In this document: positions 53,514 to 63,281 of the stretch, piece after piece
Position numbering within the stretch: position 1 is the first letter of the stretch
Layout of the letters: every line of letters starts with the position of its first letter
Program-made: the position numbers and the translations under genes
Origin: Escherichia fergusonii ATCC 35469
GTDB taxonomy: Bacteria > Pseudomonadota > Gammaproteobacteria > Enterobacterales > Enterobacteriaceae
Direction of reading: 5' to 3'
NCBI RefSeq assembly: GCF_000026225.1
Contig: NC_011740.1
Location: 1,302,001-1,366,000, forward strand
Length of the DNA: 64,000 nt
Notes under the pieces: generated by a model
The model's input: only the letters and a program-made list of their open reading frames with translations
The model's database searches: none
Told to the model about the DNA's origin: nothing

Positions 53514-54734
53514 ATGTCTCAGCCAATTACGCGTGAAAACTTTGATGAATGGATGTTACCTGTTTACGCTCCGGCACCATTTATTCCGGTACGTGGCGAA
53601 GGTTCGCGCTTGTGGGATCAGCAGGGGAAAGAGTATATCGACTTCGCGGGTGGCATTGCGGTGAACGCACTGGGCCATGCGCACCCGGAACTGCGTGAGG
53701 CGCTGAACGAACAGGCGAGTAAGTTCTGGCATACCGGTAATGGTTACACCAACGAGCCGGTACTGCGACTGGCGAAAAAATTGATCGACGCCACTTTTGC
53801 CGATCGCGTCTTCTTTTGTAACTCCGGCGCGGAAGCCAACGAAGCGGCACTGAAACTGGCGCGTAAATTCGCCCACGACCGCTACGGTAGCCATAAGAGC
53901 GGCATTGTGGCGTTTAAAAATGCGTTCCACGGGCGCACGTTGTTTACCGTTAGTGCGGGCGGGCAGCCTGCCTATTCGCAGGATTTTGCGCCACTGCCGC
54001 CGGATATCCGTCATGCGGCGTATAACGATCTCAATTCTGCCAGTGCGCTGATTGACGACTCTACCTGTGCGGTGATTGTCGAGCCCATCCAGGGGGAAGG
54101 CGGTGTGGTGCCAGCCAGCAACGCGTTTTTACAGGGTCTGCGTGAATTGTGTGACCGCCACAATGCATTGCTGATTTTTGATGAAGTACAAACAGGCGTC
54201 GGGCGTACCGGGGAACTGTATGCCTATATGCACTACGGCGTGACGCCCGATCTGTTAACTACCGCAAAAGCACTGGGCGGCGGTTTCCCCGTTGGCGCTC
54301 TGTTGGCAACCGAAGAATGCGCCAGCGTGATGACCGTGGGCACTCATGGCACCACTTATGGCGGTAATCCGCTGGCCTCGGCGGTGGCAGGCAAAGTGCT
54401 GGATCTCATCAACACGCCAGAGATGCTTATTGGCGTTAAACAGCGTCACGACTGGTTTGTTGAGCGTCTTAATACCATTAATCACCGCTATGGTTTGTTC
54501 AGTGAAGTTCGCGGCTTAGGTCTGCTGATTGGCTGTGTGCTGAATGCGGATTACGCCGGGCAAGCGAAACAAATTTCTCAGGAGGCGGCAAAAGCGGGCG
54601 TGATGGTGCTGATTGCTGGTGGCAATGTGGTGCGTTTTGCGCCTGCGCTCAACGTCAGCGAAGAAGAGGTGACGACCGGGCTGGATCGTTTTGCTGTGGC
54701 CTGTGAACGCTTTGTGAGCGGAGGTTCATCATGA
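53514..54734 (+). CDS. astC: Succinylornithine transaminase
   Basis: This 406-residue PLP aminotransferase converts N2-succinylornithine to the semialdehyde in the arginine succinyltransferase pathway. Class-III features are NSGAEANEAALKLARKFAHD, LIFDEVQTGVGRTGELYAYM and the PLP-binding Lys in LLTTAKALGGGFPVGA. GAGGTCGCT precedes the ATG. The stop overlaps the astA start (ATGA). It is the first gene of astCADBE. Confidence 0.97.
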   Translation: MSQPITRENFDEWMLPVYAPAPFIPVRGEGSRLWDQQGKEYIDFAGGIAVNALGHAHPELREALNEQASKFWHTGNGYTNEPVLRLAKKLIDATFADRVFFCNSGAEANEAALKLARKFAHDRYGSHKSGIVAFKNAFHGRTLFTVSAGGQPAYSQDFAPLPPDIRHAAYNDLNSASALIDDSTCAVIVEPIQGEGGVVPASNAFLQGLRELCDRHNALLIFDEVQTGVGRTGELYAYMHYGVTPDLLTTAKALGGGFPVGALLATEECASVMTVGTHGTTYGGNPLASAVAGKVLDLINTPEMLIGVKQRHDWFVERLNTINHRYGLFSEVRGLGLLIGCVLNADYAGQAKQISQEAAKAGVMVLIAGGNVVRFAPALNVSEEEVTTGLDRFAVACERFVSGGSS

Positions 54735-55765
54735 TGGTCATCCGTCCCGTTGAACGCACTGATGTCTCAGCGTTAATGCAGCTTGCCAGCAAAACGGGCG
54801 GCGGCCTGACGTCGCTTCCCGCCAATGAAGCCACGCTTTCGGCGCGTATCGAAAGGGCAATCAAAACCTGGCAAGGCGAACTGCCCAAAAGTGAGCAGGG
54901 CTATGTGTTTGTACTGGAAGATAGTGAGACAGGCACTGTGGCGGGAATTTGCGCCATTGAAGTGGCGGTTGGTCTGAACGATCCCTGGTATAACTACCGC
55001 GTCGGCACGCTGGTTCACGCCTCAAAAGAGCTAAATGTCTATAACGCGTTACCGACGCTGTTTCTCAGTAATGATCACACCGGCAGCAGCGAGCTGTGTA
55101 CCTTGTTTCTCGACCCGGACTGGCGCAAAGAGGGCAACGGCTATTTGCTGTCGAAATCGCGCTTTATGTTTATGGCGGCTTTTCGCGACAAGTTTAATGA
55201 CAAAGTGGTCGCCGAAATGCGCGGGGTGATAGACGAACACGGCTATTCACCGTTCTGGCAAAGCCTCGGTAAACGCTTCTTTTCGATGGATTTTAGCCGC
55301 GCCGATTTTCTCTGCGGCACCGGGCAAAAGGCGTTTATTGCAGAACTGATGCCGAAACATCCGATCTATACCCACTTTTTATCCCAGGAAGCGCAGGACG
55401 TCATCGGTCAGGTACATCCGCAGACCGCGCCTGCCCGCGCGGTGCTGGAGAAAGAAGGTTTTCGCTACCGTAACTATATCGACATTTTTGACGGCGGACC
55501 GACGCTTGAGTGTGATATTGACCGAGTGCGTGCCATCCGCAAAAGTCGGCTGGTGGAAGTGGCTGAAGGGCAGCCTGCGCAGGGCGAATTCCCGGCCTGC
55601 CTGGTCGCCAATGAAAATTATCACCATTTCCGCGTGGTGCTGGTGCGTACCGATCCAGCGACCGAGCGTTTGATTTTAACCGCTGCACAACTGGATGCTC
55701 TCAAATGCCACGCCGGGGATCGCGTTCGTCTGGTGCGCCTGTGCGCAGAGGAGAAAACAGCATGA
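54731..55765 (+). CDS. astA: Arginine N-succinyltransferase
   Basis: This 344-residue enzyme uses succinyl-CoA to succinylate arginine, the first step of ammonia-producing arginine catabolism. The N-terminal GNAT-like part (MMVIRPVERTDVSALMQLAS) and later SELCTLFLDPDWRKEGNGYL match the AstA family. It overlaps astC by four bases and astD by four bases. Confidence 0.97.
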   Translation: MMVIRPVERTDVSALMQLASKTGGGLTSLPANEATLSARIERAIKTWQGELPKSEQGYVFVLEDSETGTVAGICAIEVAVGLNDPWYNYRVGTLVHASKELNVYNALPTLFLSNDHTGSSELCTLFLDPDWRKEGNGYLLSKSRFMFMAAFRDKFNDKVVAEMRGVIDEHGYSPFWQSLGKRFFSMDFSRADFLCGTGQKAFIAELMPKHPIYTHFLSQEAQDVIGQVHPQTAPARAVLEKEGFRYRNYIDIFDGGPTLECDIDRVRAIRKSRLVEVAEGQPAQGEFPACLVANENYHHFRVVLVRTDPATERLILTAAQLDALKCHAGDRVRLVRLCAEEKTA

Positions 55766-57240
55766 CTTTATGGATCAATGGTGACTGGGTTACGGGCCAG
55801 GGCGCATTGCGTGTGAAGTGTAATCCGGTGTCGGGCGAGTTGCTATGGCAAGGCAATGATGCCGATGCCGCTCAGGTCGGGCAGGCTTGTCGGGCTGCTC
55901 GTGCGGCGTTTCCGCGTTGGGCGCGACTCTCCTTTGGCGATCGTCAGGTAAGAGTTGAACGCTTTGCCGGATTGCTGGAAAGCAATAAAGTCGAATTAAC
56001 CGCGATTATTGCCAGAGAAACTGGTAAGCCGCGCTGGGAAGCGGCAACCGAAGTGACGGCGATGATCAATAAAATCGCGATATCAATTAAGGCGTATCAC
56101 GTTCGTACCGGCGAGCAGCGTAGCGAAATGCCGGACGGCGCGGCGAGCTTGCGTCATCGTCCACACGGTGTGCTGGCGGTGTTTGGACCGTACAATTTCC
56201 CCGGACATCTGCCTAACGGGCACATCGTTCCGGCGTTACTGGCTGGCAACACGGTAATCTTTAAACCCAGCGAACTGACCCCCTGGAGCGGCGAGGCAGT
56301 CATGCGTTTATGGCAGCAGGCTGGCTTGCCGTCTGGCGTGCTGAACCTGGTCCAGGGCGGGCGCGAAACCGGTCAGGCACTCAGTGCGCTGGAGGATCTC
56401 GACGGCTTGCTGTTTACCGGCAGCGCCAATACCGGTTACCAGCTACATCGCCAGCTCTCTGGTCAGCCGGAGAAAATTCTCGCCCTTGAGATGGGGGGTA
56501 ATAACCCGCTAATAATCGATGACGTGGCGGATATCGACGCGGCTGTCCATCTGACCATTCAGTCGGCGTTTGTTACAGCCGGGCAACGCTGCACCTGCGC
56601 CCGCCGTTTATTGTTGAAAAGTGGAGCGCAGGGCGATGCATTTCTTGCCCGTCTGGTTGCCGTCAGCCAGCGATTAACGCCGGGCAACTGGGATGACGAG
56701 CCTCAGCCGTTTATTGGCGGGCTGATATCAGAGCAGGCTGCACATCAGGTGGTTACTGCCTGGCAGGAACTGGAAGCGATGGGCGGAAGAACCCAACTTG
56801 CGCCACGTTTACTGCGTGCAGGAACATCATTGCTTACGCCGGGGATCGTTGAAATGACGGGTGTTGCTGGCGTGCCGGATGAAGAAGTGTTCGGGCCGCT
56901 ATTGCGCGTCTGGCGTTATGACACTTTCGATGAAGCGATTCGAATGGCGAATAATACTCGCTTCGGCCTCTCTTGCGGGTTGGTTTCCTCCAGGCGGGAT
57001 AAGTTCGAGCAACTGTTACTGGAAGCGCGAGCGGGGATTGTTAATTGGAACAAACCGCTTACCGGAGCCGCCAGTACCGCACCCTTCGGCGGCGTTGGCG
57101 CTTCCGGCAACCATCGCCCCAGCGCCTGGTATGCGGCGGATTATTGTGCCTGGCCGATGGCAAGCCTGGAGTCAGACTCGTTAACGTTGCCCACGACGCT
57201 TAACCCCGGTCTGGATTTTTCCGAGGAGGTGGAGCGATGA
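55762..57240 (+). CDS. astD: Succinylglutamate-semialdehyde dehydrogenase
   Basis: This 492-residue NAD-dependent aldehyde dehydrogenase oxidises succinylglutamate semialdehyde. It has the cofactor motif FTGSANTGYQLHRQ, catalytic Glu in LALEMGGNNPL, catalytic Cys in GQRCTCARRL, and the AFGPYNFPGHLPNGH segment. ATG 55762 overlaps the astA stop and matches the E. coli length. The motif LSFGDRQVRVERFAGLL differs from K-12 at several positions. Confidence 0.97.
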   Translation: MTLWINGDWVTGQGALRVKCNPVSGELLWQGNDADAAQVGQACRAARAAFPRWARLSFGDRQVRVERFAGLLESNKVELTAIIARETGKPRWEAATEVTAMINKIAISIKAYHVRTGEQRSEMPDGAASLRHRPHGVLAVFGPYNFPGHLPNGHIVPALLAGNTVIFKPSELTPWSGEAVMRLWQQAGLPSGVLNLVQGGRETGQALSALEDLDGLLFTGSANTGYQLHRQLSGQPEKILALEMGGNNPLIIDDVADIDAAVHLTIQSAFVTAGQRCTCARRLLLKSGAQGDAFLARLVAVSQRLTPGNWDDEPQPFIGGLISEQAAHQVVTAWQELEAMGGRTQLAPRLLRAGTSLLTPGIVEMTGVAGVPDEEVFGPLLRVWRYDTFDEAIRMANNTRFGLSCGLVSSRRDKFEQLLLEARAGIVNWNKPLTGAASTAPFGGVGASGNHRPSAWYAADYCAWPMASLESDSLTLPTTLNPGLDFSEEVER

Positions 57241-58580
57241 ACGCCTGGGAAGTCAATTTCGACGGACTGGTGGGGCTGACGCATCATTACGCGGGCCTGT
57301 CGTTTGGTAATGAAGCTTCTACCAGTCACCGTTTTCAGGTCTCTAACCCGCGACTGGCGGCGAAACAGGGCTTACTGAAAATGAAAGCCCTTGCCGATTT
57401 GGGATTTCCCCAGGCGGTTATCCCACCGCACGAGCGCCCGTTTATACCGGTTTTACGTCAGTTGGGATTCAGTGGTAGCGATGAGCAGGTACTGGAAAAG
57501 GTTGCACGCCAGGCACCGCACTGGCTTTCCAGCGTTAGTTCAGCATCACCAATGTGGGTAGCCAATGCAGCCACGGTAGCGCCATCTGCCGATACGCTGG
57601 ATGGCAAAGTGCATCTCACCGTTGCCAACCTGAACAATAAATTTCACCGCTCGCTGGAAGCGCCTGTGACCGAATCGCTGTTAAAAGCGATTTTCAACGA
57701 GGAGAAAAAATTCGCTATCCATTCGGCGTTGCCGCAGGTGGCCTTGCTCGGTGACGAGGGGGCGGCAAACCACAATCGTCTCGGCGGCCATTATGGTGAA
57801 CCGGGTATTCAGCTTTTTGTCTACGGGCGAGAAGAGGGCAATGTTTCCCGACCTTCCCGCTACCCGGCGCGGCAAACCCGTGAAGCCAGCGAAGCGGTGG
57901 CAAGGCTGAATCAGGTTAATCCACAACAGGTGATTTTCGCCCAGCAAAACCCGGACGTTATCGACCAGGGCGTTTTTCATAATGATGTCATTGCCGTGAG
58001 CAACCGCCAGGTGCTGTTTTGCCATCAGCAGGCGTTCGCTCGCCAGGCGCAATTACTGGCAAATCTGCGTTCGCGGGTTAATGGTTTTATGGCGATAGAA
58101 GTTCCGGCGACTCAGGTTTCCGTGTCAGATGCGGTGTCTACATATCTGTTTAACAGCCAACTGCTGAGCCGCGATGATGGTTCCATGATGTTGGTGCTGC
58201 CTCAGGAGTGTCGGGAACACGCCGGAGTATGGGGTTATCTCAATGAACTCCTTGCCGCTGACAACCCGATTAGAGAACTAAAAGTTTTTGATTTACGTGA
58301 AAGTATGGCAAACGGCGGCGGCCCGGCGTGCCTGCGGTTGCGCGTGGTGTTGACAGAAGAAGAACGCCGGGCGGTGAATCCGGCGGTGATGATGAACGAT
58401 ACGCTGTTTAATGCGCTCAATGACTGGGTGGAGCGTTACTACCGCGATCGTCTTACTGCGGCGGATCTGGCTGATCCGCTGCTGCTGCGCGAAGGGCGGG
58501 AAGCACTGGATGTATTGAGCCAATTACTGAATCTCGGTTCGGTTTATCCGTTCCAGCGGGAGGGAGGGGGCAATGGATAA
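57237..58580 (+). CDS. astB: N-succinylarginine dihydrolase
   Basis: This 447-residue enzyme of the guanidine-group-modifying fold hydrolyses succinylarginine to succinylornithine, CO2 and two ammonia. The family's catalytic Cys is in the C-terminal region NGGGPACLRLRVVLTEEE, with His and Glu residues in the N-terminal half (MNAWEVNFDGLVGLTHHYAG). It overlaps astD by four bases and astE by eight. Confidence 0.97.
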   Translation: MNAWEVNFDGLVGLTHHYAGLSFGNEASTSHRFQVSNPRLAAKQGLLKMKALADLGFPQAVIPPHERPFIPVLRQLGFSGSDEQVLEKVARQAPHWLSSVSSASPMWVANAATVAPSADTLDGKVHLTVANLNNKFHRSLEAPVTESLLKAIFNEEKKFAIHSALPQVALLGDEGAANHNRLGGHYGEPGIQLFVYGREEGNVSRPSRYPARQTREASEAVARLNQVNPQQVIFAQQNPDVIDQGVFHNDVIAVSNRQVLFCHQQAFARQAQLLANLRSRVNGFMAIEVPATQVSVSDAVSTYLFNSQLLSRDDGSMMLVLPQECREHAGVWGYLNELLAADNPIRELKVFDLRESMANGGGPACLRLRVVLTEEERRAVNPAVMMNDTLFNALNDWVERYYRDRLTAADLADPLLLREGREALDVLSQLLNLGSVYPFQREGGGNG

Positions 58581-59541
58581 TTTTCTTGCTCTGACCTTAA
58601 CGGGTAAAAAACCGGTTATCACCGAGCGAGAAATCAACGGCGTTCGCTGGCGCTGGCTGGGCGATGGCGTGCTGGAACTGACGCCATTAACGCCACCGCA
58701 AGGTGCGCTGGTGATTTCAGCGGGAATACACGGTAATGAGACGGCACCTGTGGAGATGCTGGACGCGTTGCTTGGCGCGATATCTCACGGCGAGATCCCG
58801 TTACGTTGGCGGTTGCTGGTGATCTTCGGAAATCCTCCTGCGCTGAAGCAAGGGAAACGTTATTGCCATAGCGACATGAACCGAATGTTTGGCGGTCGTT
58901 GGCAGCTATTTGCTGAAAGCGGGGAAACCTGTCGGGCGCGTGAACTGGAACAGTGCCTGGAAGATTTTTTTGACCAGGGCAAGGAATCTGTTCGCTGGCA
59001 CCTTGATCTGCATACCGCCATTCGTGGCTCCTTGCATCCGCAGTTCGGTGTCTTACCACAACGTGATATTCCCTGGGACGAGAAATTTCTGACGTGGCTG
59101 GGGACGGCGGGGCTGGAGGCACTGGTGTTCCATCAGGCGCCTGGTGGTACGTTTACCCATTTCAGCGCCAGACATTTTGGCGCGCTGGCCTGTACGCTGG
59201 AACTCGGCAAAGCGTTGCCCTTCGGACAAAACGATCTTCGCCAGTTTGCAGTAACTGCCAGCGCAATTGCTGCGCGGGTATCTGGTGAAAGTGTCGGTGT
59301 CGTGAGAACGCCGCCAATACGTTATCGGGTGGTTTCGCAAATCACTCGCCACTCGCCGTCATTCGAAATGCATATGGCAAGTGACACGCTGAATTTTATG
59401 CCGTTTAAGAAAGGAACGTTGCTGGCGCAGGACGGTGAGGAACGTTTTACCGTAACCCATGATGTAGAGTATGTGTTATTCCCTAATCCGTTGGTAGCGT
59501 TGGGATTACGCGCGGGATTAATGCTCGAAAAAATAAGCTAA
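58573..59541 (+). CDS. astE: Succinylglutamate desuccinylase
   Basis: This 322-residue M14-like zinc hydrolase releases glutamate and succinate in the last step of the pathway. Zinc ligands His53 and Glu56 are in GIHGNETAPVEML, and a later His is in HLDLHTAIRGS (near 147). It is the last gene of astCADBE and is followed by a strong hairpin. Confidence 0.97.
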   Translation: MDNFLALTLTGKKPVITEREINGVRWRWLGDGVLELTPLTPPQGALVISAGIHGNETAPVEMLDALLGAISHGEIPLRWRLLVIFGNPPALKQGKRYCHSDMNRMFGGRWQLFAESGETCRARELEQCLEDFFDQGKESVRWHLDLHTAIRGSLHPQFGVLPQRDIPWDEKFLTWLGTAGLEALVFHQAPGGTFTHFSARHFGALACTLELGKALPFGQNDLRQFAVTASAIAARVSGESVGVVRTPPIRYRVVSQITRHSPSFEMHMASDTLNFMPFKKGTLLAQDGEERFTVTHDVEYVLFPNPLVALGLRAGLMLEKIS

Positions 59542-59546
59542 TACTT

Positions 59547-59570
59547 ACCCGCAGAAATCATTCTGCGGGT
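59547..59570 (+). terminator. ast operon terminator
   Basis: ACCCGCAGAA (59547-59556) pairs perfectly with TTCTGCGGGT (59561-59570) around a four-base loop, with a moderately T-rich tail. Confidence 0.75.
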
Positions 59571-59744
59571 ATTAAGTTACTTTCTTATAAATTAATACAG
59601 ATTAATCCTGGTTATTTGCTTTATTTATCACCAGCTATCCGGTATAGTTCTTCATAATCTCTGCAAAATCATTGCGTTGTAATATTCTCTCATCACTCTC
59701 CATCAAATTTTCTTTTTTTCTCCATAATTGGTGCAAAAGTGTTT

Positions 59745-59800
59745 TTTACACTTTCATTGTTTTACCGTTGCTCTGATTAATTGACGCTAAAGTCAGTAAA
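59745..59800 (+). promoter_or_regulatory. Possible CpxR sites upstream of spy
   Basis: The 329 bases between astE and spy hold no gene. CTAAA-GTCA-GTAAA at 59787-59800 and an inverted pair of TTTAC (59745-59749 and 59761-59765) resemble CpxR boxes. E. coli spy is strongly induced by CpxR and BaeR on envelope stress. Confidence 0.4.
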
Positions 59801-59870
59801 GTTAATCTCGTCAACACGGCACGCTACTTAAGAAAGCCGTAATAAATAACTGAAAGGAAGGATATAGAAT

Positions 59871-60356
59871 ATGCGTAAATTAACTGCACTGTTTGTTGCC
59901 TCTACCCTGGCTCTTGGCGCGGCTAACCTGGCTCACGCCGCAGACACTACTACCGCAGCACCGGCTGACGCGAAGCCGATGATGCACCATAAAGGCAAGT
60001 TCGGTCCGCATCATGACATGATGTTCAAAGACCTGAACCTGACCGACGCGCAGAAACAGCAGATCCGCGAAATCATGAAAGGCCAGCGTGACCAGATGAA
60101 ACGTCCGCCGCTGGAAGAGCGCCGCGCAATGCATGACATCATTGCCAGCGATACCTTCGATAAAGCAAAAGCTGAAGCGCAGATCGCAAAAATGGAAGAA
60201 CAGCGCAAAGCTAATATGCTGGCGCACATGGAAACCCAGAACAAGATTTACAACATCCTGACGCCGGAACAGAAAAAGCAATTTAATGCTAATTTTGAGA
60301 AGCGTCTGACAGAACGCTCTGCGGCAAAAGGTAAAATGCCTGCATCTGCTGAATAA
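59871..60356 (+). CDS. spy: Periplasmic chaperone Spy
   Basis: This 161-residue ATP-independent periplasmic chaperone has a signal peptide MRKLTALFVASTLALGAANL ending AHA (residue 23) and two LTxxQ motifs (LNLTDAQKQQIREI near residue 56, and ILTPEQKKQF near 131). The mature protein is a cradle-shaped helical dimer rich in Lys and Met. It has a strong GAAAGGAAGGA leader before the ATG and a long terminator hairpin after it. Confidence 0.98.
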   Translation: MRKLTALFVASTLALGAANLAHAADTTTAAPADAKPMMHHKGKFGPHHDMMFKDLNLTDAQKQQIREIMKGQRDQMKRPPLEERRAMHDIIASDTFDKAKAEAQIAKMEEQRKANMLAHMETQNKIYNILTPEQKKQFNANFEKRLTERSAAKGKMPASAE

Positions 60357-60378
60357 TCTTTCAGCCTCAACGCTTAAG

Positions 60379-60438
60379 ACCGCCGGTCTTGTCCACTACC
60401 TTGTAATAAGGAGGTGGACAGGATCGGCGGTTTTTTTT
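60379..60438 (+). terminator. spy terminator
   Basis: A long stem pairs ACCGCC and GTCCAC segments (60379 onward) with GTGGAC and GGCGGT (to about 60431), followed by eight Ts. Confidence 0.9.
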
Positions 60439-60563
60439 GACACCTGCTGGTGCCTGATGAGCAAAAAATTCTCCACCAGGTCTAAACCAAATCACCCACA
60501 CTGCCGATAACAAATAACGGTTGCCTGAACGATAACAATCAAAAGAGCGTGTCGGGAGTGATG

Positions 60564-61139
60564 ATGGAATACTTTGATATCCGCAAAATGCCAGTCAATC
60601 TATGGCGTAATGGCGCAGGGGAAACTCGTGAGATTTGTTGCTTCCCACCCGCTACCCGTGATTTTCACTGGCGAGCAAGCATTGCTTCCATTGCCACGAA
60701 CGGTGAGTTTGCGCGTTTTCCTGGAATGGAAAGGGTGGTGACACTGTTAGAAGGAGGGGAAATACACCTTGAAAGTACTGACAGTTTCAGCCACACCTTG
60801 AAACAGTTGCAACCTTTTGCTTTTTCCGGTGAGCAGATAGTGAAAGCGCAACTGAACGAAGGGCAGATGTCGATGGATTTCAACATCATGACGCGTTGCA
60901 ATTCCTGCAAGGCAAAAGTCAGAATCGCCGATCGTACCTTTACTACTTTTGGCTCTCGGGGTGGGGTCGTGTTTGTTATCAGTGGTATCTGGCAACTGGG
61001 CGATAAGGTGTTAACCACCGACCAGGGAGCGTGCTGGTACGATGGTAAACATACTTTGCGACTCCTGCAATCGACAGGGAAATTACTGTTTAGTGAAATT
61101 AACTGGCTTCCTGGTTATTCACCGGATCAAGTTCAATAA
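60564..61139 (+). CDS. ves: Ves, HutD-like cupin protein
   Basis: This 191-residue protein (MEYFDIRKMPVNLWRNGAGE) belongs to the HutD/Ves bicupin-like family; E. coli ves is cold-shock and sigma-S linked, but its biochemical role is unknown. GGGAG suits the ATG at 60564 better than those at 60549 and 60561. It is more diverged from K-12 than its neighbours. Its last 41 bases overlap the convergent cho gene. Confidence 0.93.
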   Translation: MEYFDIRKMPVNLWRNGAGETREICCFPPATRDFHWRASIASIATNGEFARFPGMERVVTLLEGGEIHLESTDSFSHTLKQLQPFAFSGEQIVKAQLNEGQMSMDFNIMTRCNSCKAKVRIADRTFTTFGSRGGVVFVISGIWQLGDKVLTTDQGACWYDGKHTLRLLQSTGKLLFSEINWLPGYSPDQVQ

Positions 61140-61986
61140 TGTCATAGTTACCGGAAAGCAGCGGTTTGCAGAGAATTTTATAGCCATCATGATCAAACCC
61201 GGCTGGCGTGCGTACTAATGTTGTCGCCTCATCCAGGCTATTCACCGCCCCCAGCCATAACCAGTTATGGATAATGTGGAACTGAGTCATTTCAGGATGC
61301 TGCTCTTTCAGTGCTATCGCTCCTTGCCATGGCCAGCAAACAACACGTAATCGTTCCAGAGATTGTTGCAGACGTAGCTCATGCGTTTCCTGACTTTCTT
61401 TACCGCAGCATGCCCCCGCACAACGTTTAAGCGCCGAACGAAAACAGGCACGACCACGGCTTAATGGCTCCAGTCCTAACAGGCCATAACAGAGTTTTTG
61501 TTCATCAGCGATTGTCTGTAATGCCTGTAATGCCGAGCGGCGATTGGCAAACAGGCCGAACAAGTTTGGTGCTCGCGAAAAATCCACTTCTTTGGCATAC
61601 ACCACTTCTGTTCGCTGATTATCCAGTTTCAGAGAACAGAGTTGGCGATTGCGACGCAGACGTTTATTAAATAACGGTTGTTGCTCTTTGATTAGCCTTG
61701 CTTCCAACAACAAAGCACCGATTTCGCCTGCGGTACATATCCAGCTAATACGCCGGGATTGCCGCAGCATGGCGGCTTCATCCGGGGTGCGTAAATGGGA
61801 AAGCACGCGACTGCGGATATTGACGCTTTTGCCAATATAGAGCGGCATGGTGTCACTTTTGCCATGAAACAAATACACGCCAGGGCGGGTGGGTAATTCG
61901 CTGAGAAAAGAACGTAAATGTTCGGGATATTCATAAATTGCCGCTGCTTCAAATTCGAGCCGCGATGAAGTTAAACGCCGTACCAC
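61099..61986 (-). CDS. cho: UvrC homolog Cho endonuclease
   Basis: This 295-residue SOS-induced nuclease makes the 3' incision in excision repair, like the N-terminal half of UvrC. The GIY-YIG domain shows GVYLF (residues 36-40) and YIGKS (50-54), with RSRVLSHL following and a C-terminal Cys cluster (CFRSALKRCAGACCG). The start is GTG 61986 with GGAG six bases upstream, giving the K-12 length; a longer frame to 62025 crosses the LexA box. Its 3' end overlaps ves. Confidence 0.95.
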   Translation of the reverse strand: MVRRLTSSRLEFEAAAIYEYPEHLRSFLSELPTRPGVYLFHGKSDTMPLYIGKSVNIRSRVLSHLRTPDEAAMLRQSRRISWICTAGEIGALLLEARLIKEQQPLFNKRLRRNRQLCSLKLDNQRTEVVYAKEVDFSRAPNLFGLFANRRSALQALQTIADEQKLCYGLLGLEPLSRGRACFRSALKRCAGACCGKESQETHELRLQQSLERLRVVCWPWQGAIALKEQHPEMTQFHIIHNWLWLGAVNSLDEATTLVRTPAGFDHDGYKILCKPLLSGNYDIIELDPVNNQEAS

Positions 61987-62001
61987 TGTTGACTCCGAAT
62001 G

Positions 62002-62017
62002 CTGGTTATCTATCCAG
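62002..62017 (-). promoter_or_regulatory. LexA box upstream of cho
   Basis: CTG-N10-CAG at 62002-62017, with an AT-rich centre, is a LexA operator lying about 16 bases before the cho GTG start, consistent with the known SOS control of cho. Confidence 0.85.
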
Positions 62018-62072
62018 TGTAACAAGCGGGAAGCGATTAAAAAAGAGGCAGGGCCGATGGTAACCGTAAAAT

Positions 62073-62176
62073 TGCCTGATGTGCCACGCTTATCAGGCCC
62101 ACTCTACGCCTGCAATTTATTGAATTTTGAAGGTCTTTCAGACCGGATAAGGCGTTCATTACGCCGCATCCGGCAT
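62073..62176. repeat. BIME between nadE and cho
   Basis: REP units at 62073-62102 (TGCCTGATGTGCCACGCTTA...) and 62141-62176 (GACCGGATAAGGCGTTCATT...) in inverted orientation lie downstream of nadE and upstream of cho. Confidence 0.88.
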
Positions 62177-62252
62177 GAAAAAAGCGCACCTTGTAAAAAC
62201 TCAGACGGGGACGCCTGCACTCTTTTTTACACTTGCCATGATGCGCAAATCG

Positions 62253-63080
62253 TTATTTCTTCCAGAAATCATCGAAAACGGTAATGGGGGGGCGGCGTTT
62301 ATGTTCGGTTTTCAGATACCAGTTCTCAATGGTCTTTGCGACCTGCTCTGGCACGGTTTTCCCTTCCAGATAGTCGTCGATATTGTCATAGCTCACACCA
62401 AGCGCGGCTTCATCAGGCAGTGACGGGCGGTCGTCTTCGAGATCAGCGGTTGGCGCTTTCTTATAAAGATGCTCCGGGCATCCTAATGCCGCCAGCAGCT
62501 GCTTGCCCTGACGTTTGTTGAGACGATACAACGGGTTAATATCTGTGCCACCATCGCCATATTTGGTAAAGAATCCAGTAATCGCTTCTGCTGCATGGTC
62601 GGTACCCACAACGACACCGCTGGTCATGCCTGCAATACTGTACTGTGCTTTCATGCGCTCACGTGCTTTTTCATTGCCGCGTACAAAATCGCTCAGTTCT
62701 ATACCCGCTTCCCGTAAAGCCTGTTCGCTGGCAAGTACCGCGCCCTTGATATTGACGGTTAATACGCGATCCGGCTGAATAAAGGCAATGGCGTCCTGGC
62801 AATCTTGTTCGTCGGCCTGAATACCGTAGGGCAGGCGTACAGCGATAAATTGCAAGGTTTCGTTACCTGTTTCTGCACGCAGCTCGTTGATTGCCATCTG
62901 GCATAATTTCCCGGCAAGGGTTGAATCCTGCCCACCACTGATTCCCAAAACCAGCGATTTCAGAAACGGATATGTTTTAAGATAGCTTTTAAGAAAATCA
63001 ATACTGCGGCGAATCTCTTCCTCAGCATTAATCTGTGGTTTTGCCCCCAGTGCTTTTATAATCTGTTGCTGTAATGTCAT
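62253..63080 (-). CDS. nadE: NH3-dependent NAD synthetase
   Basis: This 275-residue enzyme converts deamido-NAD to NAD with ATP and ammonia. The ATP-pyrophosphatase loop GISGGQDST is at residues 46-54; GNEKARERMKAQY and GTDHAAEAITGFFTKYGDGG line the deamido-NAD site. There is no glutaminase domain, so it depends on free ammonia. It is essential in E. coli. Divergent from osmE. Confidence 0.98.
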   Translation of the reverse strand: MTLQQQIIKALGAKPQINAEEEIRRSIDFLKSYLKTYPFLKSLVLGISGGQDSTLAGKLCQMAINELRAETGNETLQFIAVRLPYGIQADEQDCQDAIAFIQPDRVLTVNIKGAVLASEQALREAGIELSDFVRGNEKARERMKAQYSIAGMTSGVVVGTDHAAEAITGFFTKYGDGGTDINPLYRLNKRQGKQLLAALGCPEHLYKKAPTADLEDDRPSLPDEAALGVSYDNIDDYLEGKTVPEQVAKTIENWYLKTEHKRRPPITVFDDFWKK

Positions 63081-63281
63081 TTAACCCCCTCCCGAATGAA
63101 AAATAGGCCTTTCATAAAGCTAACCCGTTGCCGCAGAAACGACAAGCGACGACGGCCTGAGTGGTGGTTAAAACGCCATACAAGAATCTTCTGAAAGCCA
63201 AACCGTTTCGTTATGAGGCTTGAAAAATAGTCCGTTGTATTCCAGGCTTATCTAACACGCTGATAAACAAGAGGACGGAAT

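Noticed and set aside
61099..62025. Longer cho reading frame from 62025
   Set aside because: It would place the LexA box inside the gene; GTG 61986 has a good ribosome site and family length.
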